Positions 1 to 5,170 of a stretch of 5,248 bases of DNA are shown here, piece by piece. A program made the translations under genes and the position numbers. Within the stretch, counting starts at the first letter, position 1, and the number at the start of each line of letters is the position of its first letter. The stretch spans positions 1-5,248 of the forward strand of contig CAVIJF010000066.1 of the NCBI GenBank assembly GCA_963643175.1, read 5' to 3'. The notes beneath the pieces were generated by a model that was given only the letters and a program-made list of their open reading frames with translations, was not told the DNA's origin and ran no database searches. Source of the DNA: CAMEON01 sp963643175. GTDB lineage: Bacteria; Bacillota; Clostridia; Oscillospirales; CAG-272.

Positions 1-68
1 CCCTTCCCCCTCCGGGGGAAGGGGGAGACTTCAGGTTTATTTTGCCGGGGCTCCGCCCCCGGCACCCC
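1..68 (+). repeat. Dispersed intergenic repeat, left copy (two hairpins)
   Basis: This non-coding repeat has two hairpins. The outer one is a perfect 10-bp stem, 1-10 with 14-23, closed by three bases (the first base is the window edge, so it may extend). The inner one pairs TGCCGGGG (43-50) with CCCCGGCA (57-64) around a 6-base loop. A related copy lies in reverse orientation at 5021-5087. Three blocks match exactly between copies: GGGGAAGGGGGAGA (15-28), TTTGCCGGGG (41-50) and CCCGGCACCCC (58-68), with GGTTTA (34-39) also shared. The inner loop differs between copies while the stem arms are kept. It resembles REP- or MITE-like dispersed palindromes; the family is not identified and no transposase is present. 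Confidence 0.7.
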
Positions 69-216
69 TGTATCTGAACCCGCGCGACACTGCTTCAGGG
101 AAATCCCCGATCCCCCTGCGTCTGTGCGGGGATGCAAGGGGCGCAGCCCCCGCCGGATGCCCGCTGCGGCTCGCCGAACCGGTATTCCGGGAGAATCCCC
201 GCCGTTACCCGGATCA
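69..216. other. Non-coding GC-rich spacer upstream of rpsF promoter
   Basis: No credible gene is visible. The stretch is GC-rich and contains weak inverted repeats: ATCCCC (110-115) with GGGGAT (128-133), and a CGCAGC/GCTGCG pair around positions 142-177. Neither is followed by a T-tract on either strand, so they are not convincing terminators. The upstream gene must lie outside the window. Confidence 0.5.
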
Positions 217-261
217 TTTTTTCAAAAAACTATTGACAACACGCGATAATCATGCTATAAT
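217..261 (+). promoter_or_regulatory. Strong vegetative (sigma-A) promoter of rpsF-ssb-rpsR
   Basis: The -35 box is a perfect TTGACA (233-238). The -10 box is a perfect TATAAT (256-261), with an optimal 17-base spacer and an extended -10 TGC directly before it (253-255). An A/T-rich UP-like segment, TTTTTTCAAAAA (217-228), sits four bases upstream of the -35. The start of transcription should fall near 268. This is as close to consensus as a promoter gets, as expected for a ribosomal protein operon. The leuS promoter on the other strand shares the same layout. Confidence 0.93.
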
Positions 262-267
262 ATGTAT

Positions 268-354
268 TCGGTACGGTCTGCGATACGCAACCGTCTCCTT
301 ACTGCGCGGAAAATCTGAAGCCGCGCGGTCTTTCAGTCCATAGGGAGGTTTAAC
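268..354 (+). promoter_or_regulatory. rpsF 5' leader, candidate S6:S18 autoregulatory RNA
   Basis: The leader is about 87 bases long. Hairpin A pairs ACGGT-TGCG (273-282, one bulged C at 278) with CGCA-ACCGT (286-294) around an ATA loop. Hairpin B is a 9-bp GC-rich stem, 301-309 with 321-329 (one G-U pair), with an 11-base loop. The linker between them, CTCCTT (295-300), can pair with AGGGAG (342-347), the rpsF Shine-Dalgarno, enclosing hairpin B with a 12-base bulge (330-341) on the 3' side. A competing pairing of CTGAA (315-319) with TTCAG (332-336) would break hairpin B. Leaders binding the S6:S18 complex are known upstream of rpsF in many bacteria. That this is one is inference; I could not match it to the published consensus. 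Confidence 0.5.
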
Positions 355-762
355 ATGGAGAAGATCAACAAGTATTATGAGTGCCTGTTCGTCGTGGATG
401 TCACCGGCGGCGATGAGGCAGTCAAGGCAACGGTCGATAAGTTCGTCGGCATCATCAATGCCAACGCCGAGACGGTTGTCGATGTGGCACAGTGGGGCAA
501 GCGCCGTCTGGCATACCCCATCAACGACAAGCCCGACGGATACTACGTCGTGGCTACCTTCAAGAGCGCGCCTGAGTTCCCCAGCGAGCTGGAGCGTCTG
601 CTCAATATCGATGAAACCGTTATGCGTCAGGTAACTGTCCGCCTTGAGTCCGCGCCTGCCGCCAAGGCTGTCGCGCCCGCCGAGGAACCCGCTCCCGCCG
701 AGGAGACTGCGCCGGAGGCTCCTGCCGCCGAGGTCGCCGCTGAGGCACCGGTCGCCGAATAA
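355..762 (+). CDS. rpsF: 30S ribosomal protein S6 (bS6)
   Basis: This 135-residue protein is bS6, a 30S platform protein that binds as a heterodimer with S18 next to the central domain of 16S rRNA. The ferredoxin-like core spans about residues 1-98. It begins with the typical KYYECLFVVD strand and includes the family signature WGKRRLAYPI (47-56) followed by DGYYVV, then the late LNIDETVMRQVTVR segment. The start is fixed by AGGGAGG (342-348), six bases upstream of ATG. Residues 99-135 form an Ala/Pro/Glu-rich tail with a single lysine and many glutamates, presumably disordered; S6 proteins differ widely in this tail. It is the first gene of an operon with ssb and rpsR, the usual Firmicute order. 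The identification is secure. Confidence 0.97.
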   Translation: MEKINKYYECLFVVDVTGGDEAVKATVDKFVGIINANAETVVDVAQWGKRRLAYPINDKPDGYYVVATFKSAPEFPSELERLLNIDETVMRQVTVRLESAPAAKAVAPAEEPAPAEETAPEAPAAEVAAEAPVAE

Positions 763-923
763 GTCAGCAATTCCTGATAAGCCCCGTTCGCACGGAAGGC
801 GGATGCGGGGAACGGGAGTTCCCGCAATGCCCCGCGACATACCGTGGGATGTCCGGGTGCTTCCGAAATGCTATCCGGCGGCGGTTCTCCGGAATCGTCA
901 GCCGCCCGGAAAGGAGAAACCGT
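763..923 (+). other. Long structured rpsF-ssb intercistronic region
   Basis: This 161-base gap is long for such an operon and carries no promoter I can see. One hairpin pairs 804-813 with 818-826 (one bulged G) under a GGGA tetraloop. A second pairs CCGGCGGC (875-882) with GCCGCCCGG (901-909, one bulge), and its 3' arm ends next to the ssb Shine-Dalgarno (AAGGAG, 911-916). Neither is followed by a U-run, so they look like RNA-processing, stability or translation-modulating structures rather than terminators. An unsupported 43-codon reading frame (803-934) crosses the ssb start. Confidence 0.45.
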
Positions 924-1382
924 ATGTCTCTTAACCTGAACAAAGTGATTCTTGCCGGTCGCCTTGTGGCGGATCCGGAACTCAAACAGACCCAGAGCGG
1001 CATTTCGGTGGTTTCACTCCGTATTGCCGTCAACCGTCGCTATGCGTCCCGCAGTGAGGGACAGCAGGGTCAGCCCGAAGCGGATTTTTTCAATGTGACC
1101 GCATGGCGGACGACCGCTGAATTCATCGCCAAGTTCTTCCGGAAGGGCTCTGCCATCTGCGTGGTAGGCTCGATCCAGAACCGGAGCTGGGTGGATCAGC
1201 AGGGCGTCAAGCGCTACGCCACCGATATCATTGCGGATGAAGCCAATTTTGTGGAGAACCGCAATGCGTCCTCTGCCCCCGAGGCAGGCGGTGACAGCTA
1301 TGCGCCCGCGCCCGCTTTCTCGACCCCCGGTGCCGGCGCCAAGTTTGAGGAAATCAAGACCGACGACGACCTGCCGTTCTGA
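924..1382 (+). CDS. ssb: Single-stranded DNA-binding protein
   Basis: This 152-residue protein coats single-stranded DNA during replication, recombination and repair and recruits partner enzymes through its C-terminal tip. An OB-fold fills about residues 1-112: it opens with LNKVILAGRLVADPEL, has DFFNVTAW (54-61), and RSWVDQQG (87-94) whose Trp89 matches the DNA-stacking Trp88 of the E. coli protein. A short Ala/Pro/Gly linker leads to the acidic tip DDDLPF (147-152), the canonical partner-binding peptide. ATG 924 was chosen because AAGGAG (911-916) lies seven bases upstream and the protein then begins as the family does; the frame stays open back to 849 but without a ribosome binding site. 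Placement between rpsF and rpsR is the classic arrangement. Confidence 0.96.
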   Translation: MSLNLNKVILAGRLVADPELKQTQSGISVVSLRIAVNRRYASRSEGQQGQPEADFFNVTAWRTTAEFIAKFFRKGSAICVVGSIQNRSWVDQQGVKRYATDIIADEANFVENRNASSAPEAGGDSYAPAPAFSTPGAGAKFEEIKTDDDLPF

Positions 1383-1464
1383 CAGCGGCACGTCTTACCT
1401 GCGGCGCAGTGCCGCACAAAAAATGAGCCGGGCTGTGCCCCGGCATGAAGGAGAATAAACAAAC
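1383..1464 (+). other. ssb-rpsR intercistronic hairpins
   Basis: Two hairpins fill most of this 82-base gap. The first pairs TGCGGC (1400-1405) with GCCGCA (1411-1416) and is followed by CAAAAAA, not a U-run. The second pairs GCCGGG (1427-1432) with CCCGGC (1439-1444) and ends three bases before the rpsR Shine-Dalgarno AAGGAG (1448-1453). They do not look like terminators; they could tune mRNA stability or rpsR translation. Confidence 0.4.
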
Positions 1465-1722
1465 ATGGATAGAACTGAGAATACCGCACGGCCTGCTCGC
1501 CCGTTCAACCGCGGCAAGAGAAGAAAGGTCTGCATTTTCTGCGCAGACAAGGTCGAATACATTGACTACAAGGACACCGTCAAGCTGAAGCACTTCATCA
1601 GCGAGCGCGGCAAGATTCTGCCCCGCCGTGTCTCCGGCGCCTGCGCAAAGCACCAGAGAGAGGTCAATACCGCCATCAAGCGCGCCCGTCAGGCAGCGCT
1701 CCTGCCCTTCATCACCGACTGA
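1465..1722 (+). CDS. rpsR: 30S ribosomal protein S18 (bS18)
   Basis: This 85-residue protein is bS18, the partner of S6 on the 30S platform. A basic N-terminal extension (RPFNRGKRRK, residues 12-21) precedes the conserved core, with DYKDTVKLKHFISERGKILPRR (34-55) and the C-terminal CAKHQREVNTAIKRARQAALLPF helix region (60-82). Cys23, Cys26, Cys60 and His63 make a CxxC...CxxH set, the cysteine-containing S18 form proposed to bind zinc; metal binding here is inferred, not shown. AAGGAG (1448-1453) lies 11 bases before ATG, slightly long but acceptable. It is the last gene of the operon, and a strong terminator follows 14 bases after the stop. Length and sequence are normal for the family. Confidence 0.97.
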   Translation: MDRTENTARPARPFNRGKRRKVCIFCADKVEYIDYKDTVKLKHFISERGKILPRRVSGACAKHQREVNTAIKRARQAALLPFITD

Positions 1723-1736
1723 GAAGGGCGTATTCC

Positions 1737-1778
1737 GAGAGGGGAAAACCGGAAATCCGGCTTTCCCCTCTCTTTTTT
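1737..1778 (+). terminator. Intrinsic terminator of rpsF-ssb-rpsR
   Basis: GAGAGGGGAAA (1737-1747) pairs perfectly with TTTCCCCTCTC (1762-1772). After one mismatch a further 4-bp stem, CCGG (1749-1752) with CCGG (1757-1760), closes on an AAAT loop. Six T residues follow (1773-1778). It ends the operon after rpsR, so rplI or dnaB, which follow in some Firmicutes, are not part of this transcript. Confidence 0.95.
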
Positions 1779-1842
1779 CGCCCGGAACCGCCCGCCGGCG
1801 GCACTTTCCCCCGCCCGGCTCTGTCACAGACCGCGCCGCGCC

Positions 1843-1877
1843 AGAAAAGGGGAGCCTTCCGAAGCGGAAGGCTCCCC
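1843..1877 (-). terminator. Intrinsic terminator of leuS
   Basis: Read on the - strand, GGGGAGCCTTCCG (1877-1865) pairs with CGGAAGGCTCCCC (1861-1849) as a perfect 13-bp stem with a 3-base loop, followed by TTTTCT (1848-1843). It lies about 58 bases after the leuS stop codon. The + strand side lacks a T-tract, so each of the two convergent transcripts has its own terminator, 70 bases apart. Confidence 0.9.
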
Positions 1878-1935
1878 CGTAACACCGAAAAGCGGTCGGC
1901 GGGTAACTGGTAGCCGGTAACAGGCACTGCAACTG

Positions 1936-4335
1936 TTATCTGACCACAATATTGATAATCTTCCCGGGCACGACAATCTCCTTGACCACCGTCTTTCCCT
2001 CCAGCAGGGCACCGAGCCGCCCGTCGGCACGCACGGCAGCAAGCGCCGTGTCGCGGTCGGCATCGGCGGGCAGTGTCACCTTGCCACGCACTTTTCCGTT
2101 AATCTGAACGGCAAGCTCGACGACCGCATCGCGGGTCTTTGCCTCGTCAAAATCAGGCCACGGCGCAAGGGAGCAGAAGCCCTTCCAGCCCTGCGCTTCC
2201 CACAGTTCCTCGCACAGGTGCGGCGCGAAGGGGCAAAGCAGGCGCAGCAGCACCGACAGCTGGTCGCGTGTCAGTCCGCCTGCGGCATCAATGTCGTTGA
2301 GCAGACCCATCATGGCGGCAATCGCGGTGTTGAACTTCATGTCCTCAATGTCGGCGGAAACCTTGCGGATGACCTTGTGGAACCCGGATTCCAGTCCGGC
2401 GTTCTCCTCCGTCACCAGCTTGCCAGGCAGGTCGGCGACCCGCTCCAGAAAGCGCTTGCACCCGCGCATACTGTTCTCCGACCACGGCGCCGCCGCGCCG
2501 TAATCACCCATGAACAGGATGTAGACGCGCAGGACATCCGCGCCCATCTCGTCCACCACGTCGTTGGGATCCACCACGTTGCCGCGCGACTTGGACATTT
2601 TCTCGCCGTCCGATCCCAGAATCAGTCCCTGCGCCGTGCGCTTGGCATACGGCTCCGCCGTCGGCACCTCGCCGATGTCATACAGGAAATGATACCAGAA
2701 GCGGGAGTAAATCATGTGCCGCGTGACGTGCTCCATGCCGCCGTTGTACCAGTCCACCGGCATCCAGTACTTCATCTTGTCCGGATCGGCAAGGGCATGG
2801 GTGTTGTGCGGGTCGATATACCGGAGGTAGTACCACGACGAACCTGCCCACTGGGGCATGGTATCCGTTTCGCGTCTGGCGGCACCGCCGCACTTCGGGC
2901 AGGAGCAGTTCACAAAGGATTCCACCTTGGCAAGCGGCGATTCCCCGCCCTGTCCCGGCTCAAACTCGGTCATGGGCGGCAGACGGAGCGGAAGCTGATC
3001 GTAGGGAACCGGCACCATGCCGCACTGCGGGCAGTGCACGATGGGAATCGGCTCCCCCCAGTACCGCTGGCGGTTGAATGCCCAGTCCTTCATCTTGTAC
3101 TGGACGCCGCCCTCCCCGACGCCGTGGGCGGTCAGCCAGTCGATCATGCGGGCGATAGAATCCGCCTTGTTGTCCAGCCCGTTCAGGAAGTCGGAATTGA
3201 TCATCTCGCCCTCGCCGGTATAGGCTTCCTTCTCCATGTCGCCGCCCCGGATGACCGGAATGATGTCAATGCCGAACTTTTTCGCAAAGGCGTAGTCCCG
3301 CTCATCGTGTGCCGGAACCGCCATGATAGCGCCGGTTCCATAGCCCATCATCACGTAGTCCGCGATGTAGATGGGGATTTCCCTGCCGCTCACCGGGTTG
3401 ATACCCCGGACGCCCTCCAGCCGGACGCCGGTCTTGTCCTTGACAAGCTGTGTCCGCTCAAATTCGGTCTTTTTCTGGCACTCCGCCTGATAGGCGCGCA
3501 CCTCGTCCATGTTGGTGATGCGATCCGCCATATCCGCGAGCATGGGATGCTCCGGCGCCATAACCATGAAGGTCACGCCGAACAGCGTATCCGGGCGGGT
3601 GGTGTAGATGCGGAGCTTCTCCTCCGTGCCGGTCACGCCGAAGTTGACGAACGCACCGCGGGATTTCCCGATCCAGTTAATCTGCTGCTGCTTGATGTTG
3701 GGCAGGTAGTCCACGTCCTGCAGCCCCTCCAGCAGCTTGTCCGCATACGCGGTGATGCGCAGGTACCAGACGTCCTTTGACTTTTGGATGATGTCGCTGT
3801 GGCAGATGTCGCACTTGCCGCCCTGCGAATCCTCGTTGGACAGCACAACCTTGCAGTGCGGGCAGTAATTGACCAGCGCTGTACTGCGGAACGCCAGTCC
3901 CTTCTCAAACATTTTCAGGAAGATATACTGCGTCCAGCGGTAGTAATCCTCCTCCGTCGTATCAATGACGCGCGACCAGTCAAAGGAGAAACCGACGCGC
4001 CTGAGCTGCTCGGTGAACTTGCGGATATTGCGGTCGGTCAGCTGGCGGGGATGAATGCCGGTCTTGATGGCGGAGTTCTCGGTGGGCAGCCCGAAGGCGT
4101 CAAAGCCGATGGGAAACAGGACGTTATAGCCCTGCATCCGCCGCTTGCGGCTGACCACCTCCAACCCGGAGTACGCCTTGATATGCCCGACGTGCATTCC
4201 AACGCCGGAAGGATAGGGGAATTCGACCAACGCATAGAATTTTGGCTTGTCGGAGTTGTCCTGCGCTTCAAAGACGTGCGCCTCCTCCCAGCGCTTTTGC
4301 CACTTGCTCTCGATGGCGGAAAAATCGTACTTCAT
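1936..4335 (-). CDS. leuS: Leucyl-tRNA synthetase (class I)
   Basis: This 799-residue cytosolic enzyme charges tRNA-Leu with leucine using ATP. The Rossmann catalytic domain carries PYPSG and the HIGH-type motif HVGH (48-51), and KMSKS (579-583). The CP1 editing domain, about 224-425, has the threonine-rich TTRPDTLFG (245-253) and GTGAIMAVPAHDERDYAF (333-350) with the conserved editing aspartate. Two cysteine clusters probably bind zinc: C158/C161 with C175/C178, and C435/C438 with C479/C482. The long leucine-specific insert that E. coli has before KMSKS is absent, as in Bacillus. An anticodon-binding helical domain and the small C-terminal domain (about 740-799) complete the protein. ATG 4335 is chosen because AAAGGA (4349-4344) lies eight bases upstream; the frame stays open to 4542 but runs into the T-box. 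A T-box leader controls it. Confidence 0.97.
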   Translation of the reverse strand: MKYDFSAIESKWQKRWEEAHVFEAQDNSDKPKFYALVEFPYPSGVGMHVGHIKAYSGLEVVSRKRRMQGYNVLFPIGFDAFGLPTENSAIKTGIHPRQLTDRNIRKFTEQLRRVGFSFDWSRVIDTTEEDYYRWTQYIFLKMFEKGLAFRSTALVNYCPHCKVVLSNEDSQGGKCDICHSDIIQKSKDVWYLRITAYADKLLEGLQDVDYLPNIKQQQINWIGKSRGAFVNFGVTGTEEKLRIYTTRPDTLFGVTFMVMAPEHPMLADMADRITNMDEVRAYQAECQKKTEFERTQLVKDKTGVRLEGVRGINPVSGREIPIYIADYVMMGYGTGAIMAVPAHDERDYAFAKKFGIDIIPVIRGGDMEKEAYTGEGEMINSDFLNGLDNKADSIARMIDWLTAHGVGEGGVQYKMKDWAFNRQRYWGEPIPIVHCPQCGMVPVPYDQLPLRLPPMTEFEPGQGGESPLAKVESFVNCSCPKCGGAARRETDTMPQWAGSSWYYLRYIDPHNTHALADPDKMKYWMPVDWYNGGMEHVTRHMIYSRFWYHFLYDIGEVPTAEPYAKRTAQGLILGSDGEKMSKSRGNVVDPNDVVDEMGADVLRVYILFMGDYGAAAPWSENSMRGCKRFLERVADLPGKLVTEENAGLESGFHKVIRKVSADIEDMKFNTAIAAMMGLLNDIDAAGGLTRDQLSVLLRLLCPFAPHLCEELWEAQGWKGFCSLAPWPDFDEAKTRDAVVELAVQINGKVRGKVTLPADADRDTALAAVRADGRLGALLEGKTVVKEIVVPGKIINIVVR

Positions 4336-4471
4336 GTTGTGCATCCTTTCTGATATGAGGGGAAACTGCCGGCGGCACCGGCTGTGCATCGACACTGCCG
4401 TATGTCGGTCAGTATTCTCCCGGATTCGGCTGCGGGCAGCTTTTCGGGGGTATGCCGGGCGTGCGGGACAG
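4336..4471 (-). other. Long untranslated spacer between T-box terminator and leuS
   Basis: This 136-base stretch of leader RNA follows the T-box terminator. It contains a small hairpin, 4378-4382 with 4368-4372, and the leuS Shine-Dalgarno (AAAGGA, 4349-4344). I see no second promoter. Although it is in an open frame with leuS and holds in-frame ATGs, none has a ribosome binding site, so it is treated as untranslated. Confidence 0.6.
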
Positions 4472-4503
4472 ACAAATCCCCCGTCTCCGATCAGAGACGG
4501 GGG
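4472..4503 (-). terminator. T-box-regulated terminator upstream of leuS
   Basis: CCCCCGTCTC (4503-4494) pairs perfectly with GAGACGGGGG (4487-4478) around a 6-base loop. The following tract reads ATTTGTCTGT, which is poor in consecutive U residues for an intrinsic terminator, although the stem is very stable. It competes with the antiterminator. Confidence 0.85.
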
Positions 4504-4525
4504 ACAATCCCGTGGTACCACTCTG
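4492..4525 (-). promoter_or_regulatory. T-box antiterminator
   Basis: Helix A1 pairs CAGAG (4525-4521) with CTCTG (4496-4492). The 7-base bulge TGGTACC (4520-4514) holds the bases that pair with the tRNA NCCA end. Helix A2 pairs ACGGG (4513-4509) with CCCGT (4501-4497) around a 7-base loop. The 3' arms of both helices overlap the 5' arm of the terminator, so the two folds exclude each other. This matches the canonical antiterminator layout. Confidence 0.93.
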
Positions 4526-4764
4526 CTTGACGCGCCGCGCATCGGGCGGGCGTCCGCTCATCTGCGACCCATGCGGCAGACTGCCGCGGGCTGCATCCCG
4601 TATAACGGCGGGTTCCGTCCTTCCTGTGCCGGCGGTGTGCCGGGTTCAGTCAGCCGCTCATGGGTGAGGGGACCTGCCATTGCCTGCCGTGTTTCACCGA
4701 CCCACGGCTCTCTGTCAAGGCGACCTGCCTGTCCGTTCCCAGTCCTTGCGTTTCAAACAGCTTC

Positions 4765-4809
4765 ATTTTAGCACGAAACGGTTCTGTTGTCAAGGGCTTT
4801 TTGAAAAAA
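4765..4809 (-). promoter_or_regulatory. Strong vegetative (sigma-A) promoter of leuS
   Basis: On the - strand, a perfect TTGACA (4793-4788) is followed by a 17-base spacer ending in an extended -10 TGC, then TAAAAT (4770-4765). The start of transcription should lie near 4758, eight bases before the base of T-box stem I. TTTTTTCAAAAA (4809-4798) sits four bases upstream of the -35, exactly as in the rpsF promoter. Regulation is then left to the T-box. Confidence 0.92.
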
Positions 4810-5020
4810 GATTCCGTTCCGGGTGAGGGAGTGCCGCCGGTGCCCGGCGGGGGTGTGTTTATGCGTCACCGGTTCATCCTGCCCCGCCTTTGCATAAGCC
4901 TTTTTGCCCCCGCAGTCCCTCCCCAACGGTTTCCGCTTTACCGGGAACGGGGCGGTTCCCGGCGTTCCGGAAAGCAACAGAAACCGCAGGTTAGACCAGC
5001 ATACCTTCCGGCGCAAGCGC
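4810..5020. other. Non-coding region upstream of leuS with G/C-rich palindromes
   Basis: No gene is supported. Two perfect inverted repeats stand out: CCGCCGG (4834-4840) with CCGGCGG (4844-4850), loop TGC; and CCGGGAAC (4941-4948) with GTTCCCGG (4955-4962), loop of six. Neither has a T-tract. Open frames here on both strands are Pro/Arg/Gly-rich, lack ribosome binding sites and run through the promoter or the repeat, so they look like chance frames. Confidence 0.5.
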
Positions 5021-5087
5021 GGGGGTGCCGGGAGCGACAGCCCCCGGCAAAGTAAACCAAAATCTCCCCCTTCCCCAGCGGGGGAAG
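5021..5087 (-). repeat. Dispersed intergenic repeat, right copy (two hairpins)
   Basis: This is the reverse-oriented counterpart of the repeat at 1-68. Matching blocks on the + strand are TCTCCCCCTTCCCC (5063-5076), TAAACC (5053-5058), CCCCGGCAAA (5042-5051) and GGGGTGCCGGG (5022-5032). Its hairpins are CTTCCCC (5070-5076) with GGGGAAG (5081-5087), and TGCCGGG (5026-5032) with CCCGGCA (5043-5049). The loop of the latter differs from the left copy while the arms are conserved, suggesting selection for, or propagation as, a folded element. Confidence 0.7.
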
Positions 5088-5170
5088 AACACTCTGCGAG
5101 CGCGGGTCGGGGGGATGGGGGCATGAAAGTTTTGCGAACACTTTCCCCGGTAGCATATCCTTGCCCTGCC
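5088..5170. other. Non-coding region with small inverted repeat
   Basis: No gene is supported. GAAAGT (5125-5130) pairs with ACTTTC (5140-5145) around nine bases, flanked by G- and C-runs that extend the symmetry with a 3-base bulge. It has no T-tract and is of unknown role. Confidence 0.35.

Larger units (their letters stand above)
4472..4758 (-). promoter_or_regulatory. T-box riboswitch leader of leuS (Leu, CUC specifier)
   Basis: This leader senses uncharged tRNA-Leu and controls readthrough into leuS. Stem I runs from 4750 to 4655: basal CGC/GCG, a GA (kink-turn-like) motif AAGGAC opposite TGA, the helix TGGG (4741-4738) with CCCA (4664-4661), and the specifier loop with CTC followed by A (4668-4665). 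The distal arm has AGAGAG (4713-4708), a 6-bp GCCGTG/CACGGC stem and the conserved loop GGTCGGTGAAA (4702-4692). Downstream is another hairpin, GCGGCA/TGCCGC (4587-4573). The T-box core AGAGTGGTACCACGG is at 4524-4510. The codon matches leuS and would pair with a GAG anticodon. The pairing of stem I just above the specifier loop is less certain. Confidence 0.95.

Noticed and set aside
1..68. CRISPR or insertion-sequence end
   Set aside because: There are only two diverged copies, in opposite orientation and 5 kb apart, with no regular spacers, no transposase and no target-site duplication that can be seen.
110..133. Possible terminator of an upstream gene
   Set aside because: The ATCCCC/GGGGAT stem is short with a large loop and no T-tract follows.
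250..840. 196-codon - strand frame opposite rpsF
   Set aside because: It is the antisense shadow of rpsF and covers its leader; no ribosome binding site or recognisable domain was seen.
849..923. 25-residue N-terminal extension of ssb
   Set aside because: No Shine-Dalgarno precedes it, whereas ATG 924 has AAGGAG at ideal spacing and gives the normal SSB start.
803..934. 43-codon + strand reading frame overlapping the ssb start
   Set aside because: GGAAGG (794-799) lies only three bases before its ATG. The product is Pro/Arg-rich with no recognisable feature, and the frame overlaps the hairpins and ribosome binding site of ssb. It could be a leader peptide but nothing positive supports it.
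2218..3780. 520-codon + strand open frame antisense to leuS
   Set aside because: leuS on the opposite strand has complete family motifs. The antisense frame is His/Arg/Val-rich, has no ribosome binding site and arises from high GC and codon bias.
4336..4542. 69-residue N-terminal extension of leuS
   Set aside because: The frame is open, but it runs through the T-box terminator and antiterminator, and its ATGs lack ribosome binding sites. LeuRS proteins begin at the MKYDFSAIESKW-like sequence.
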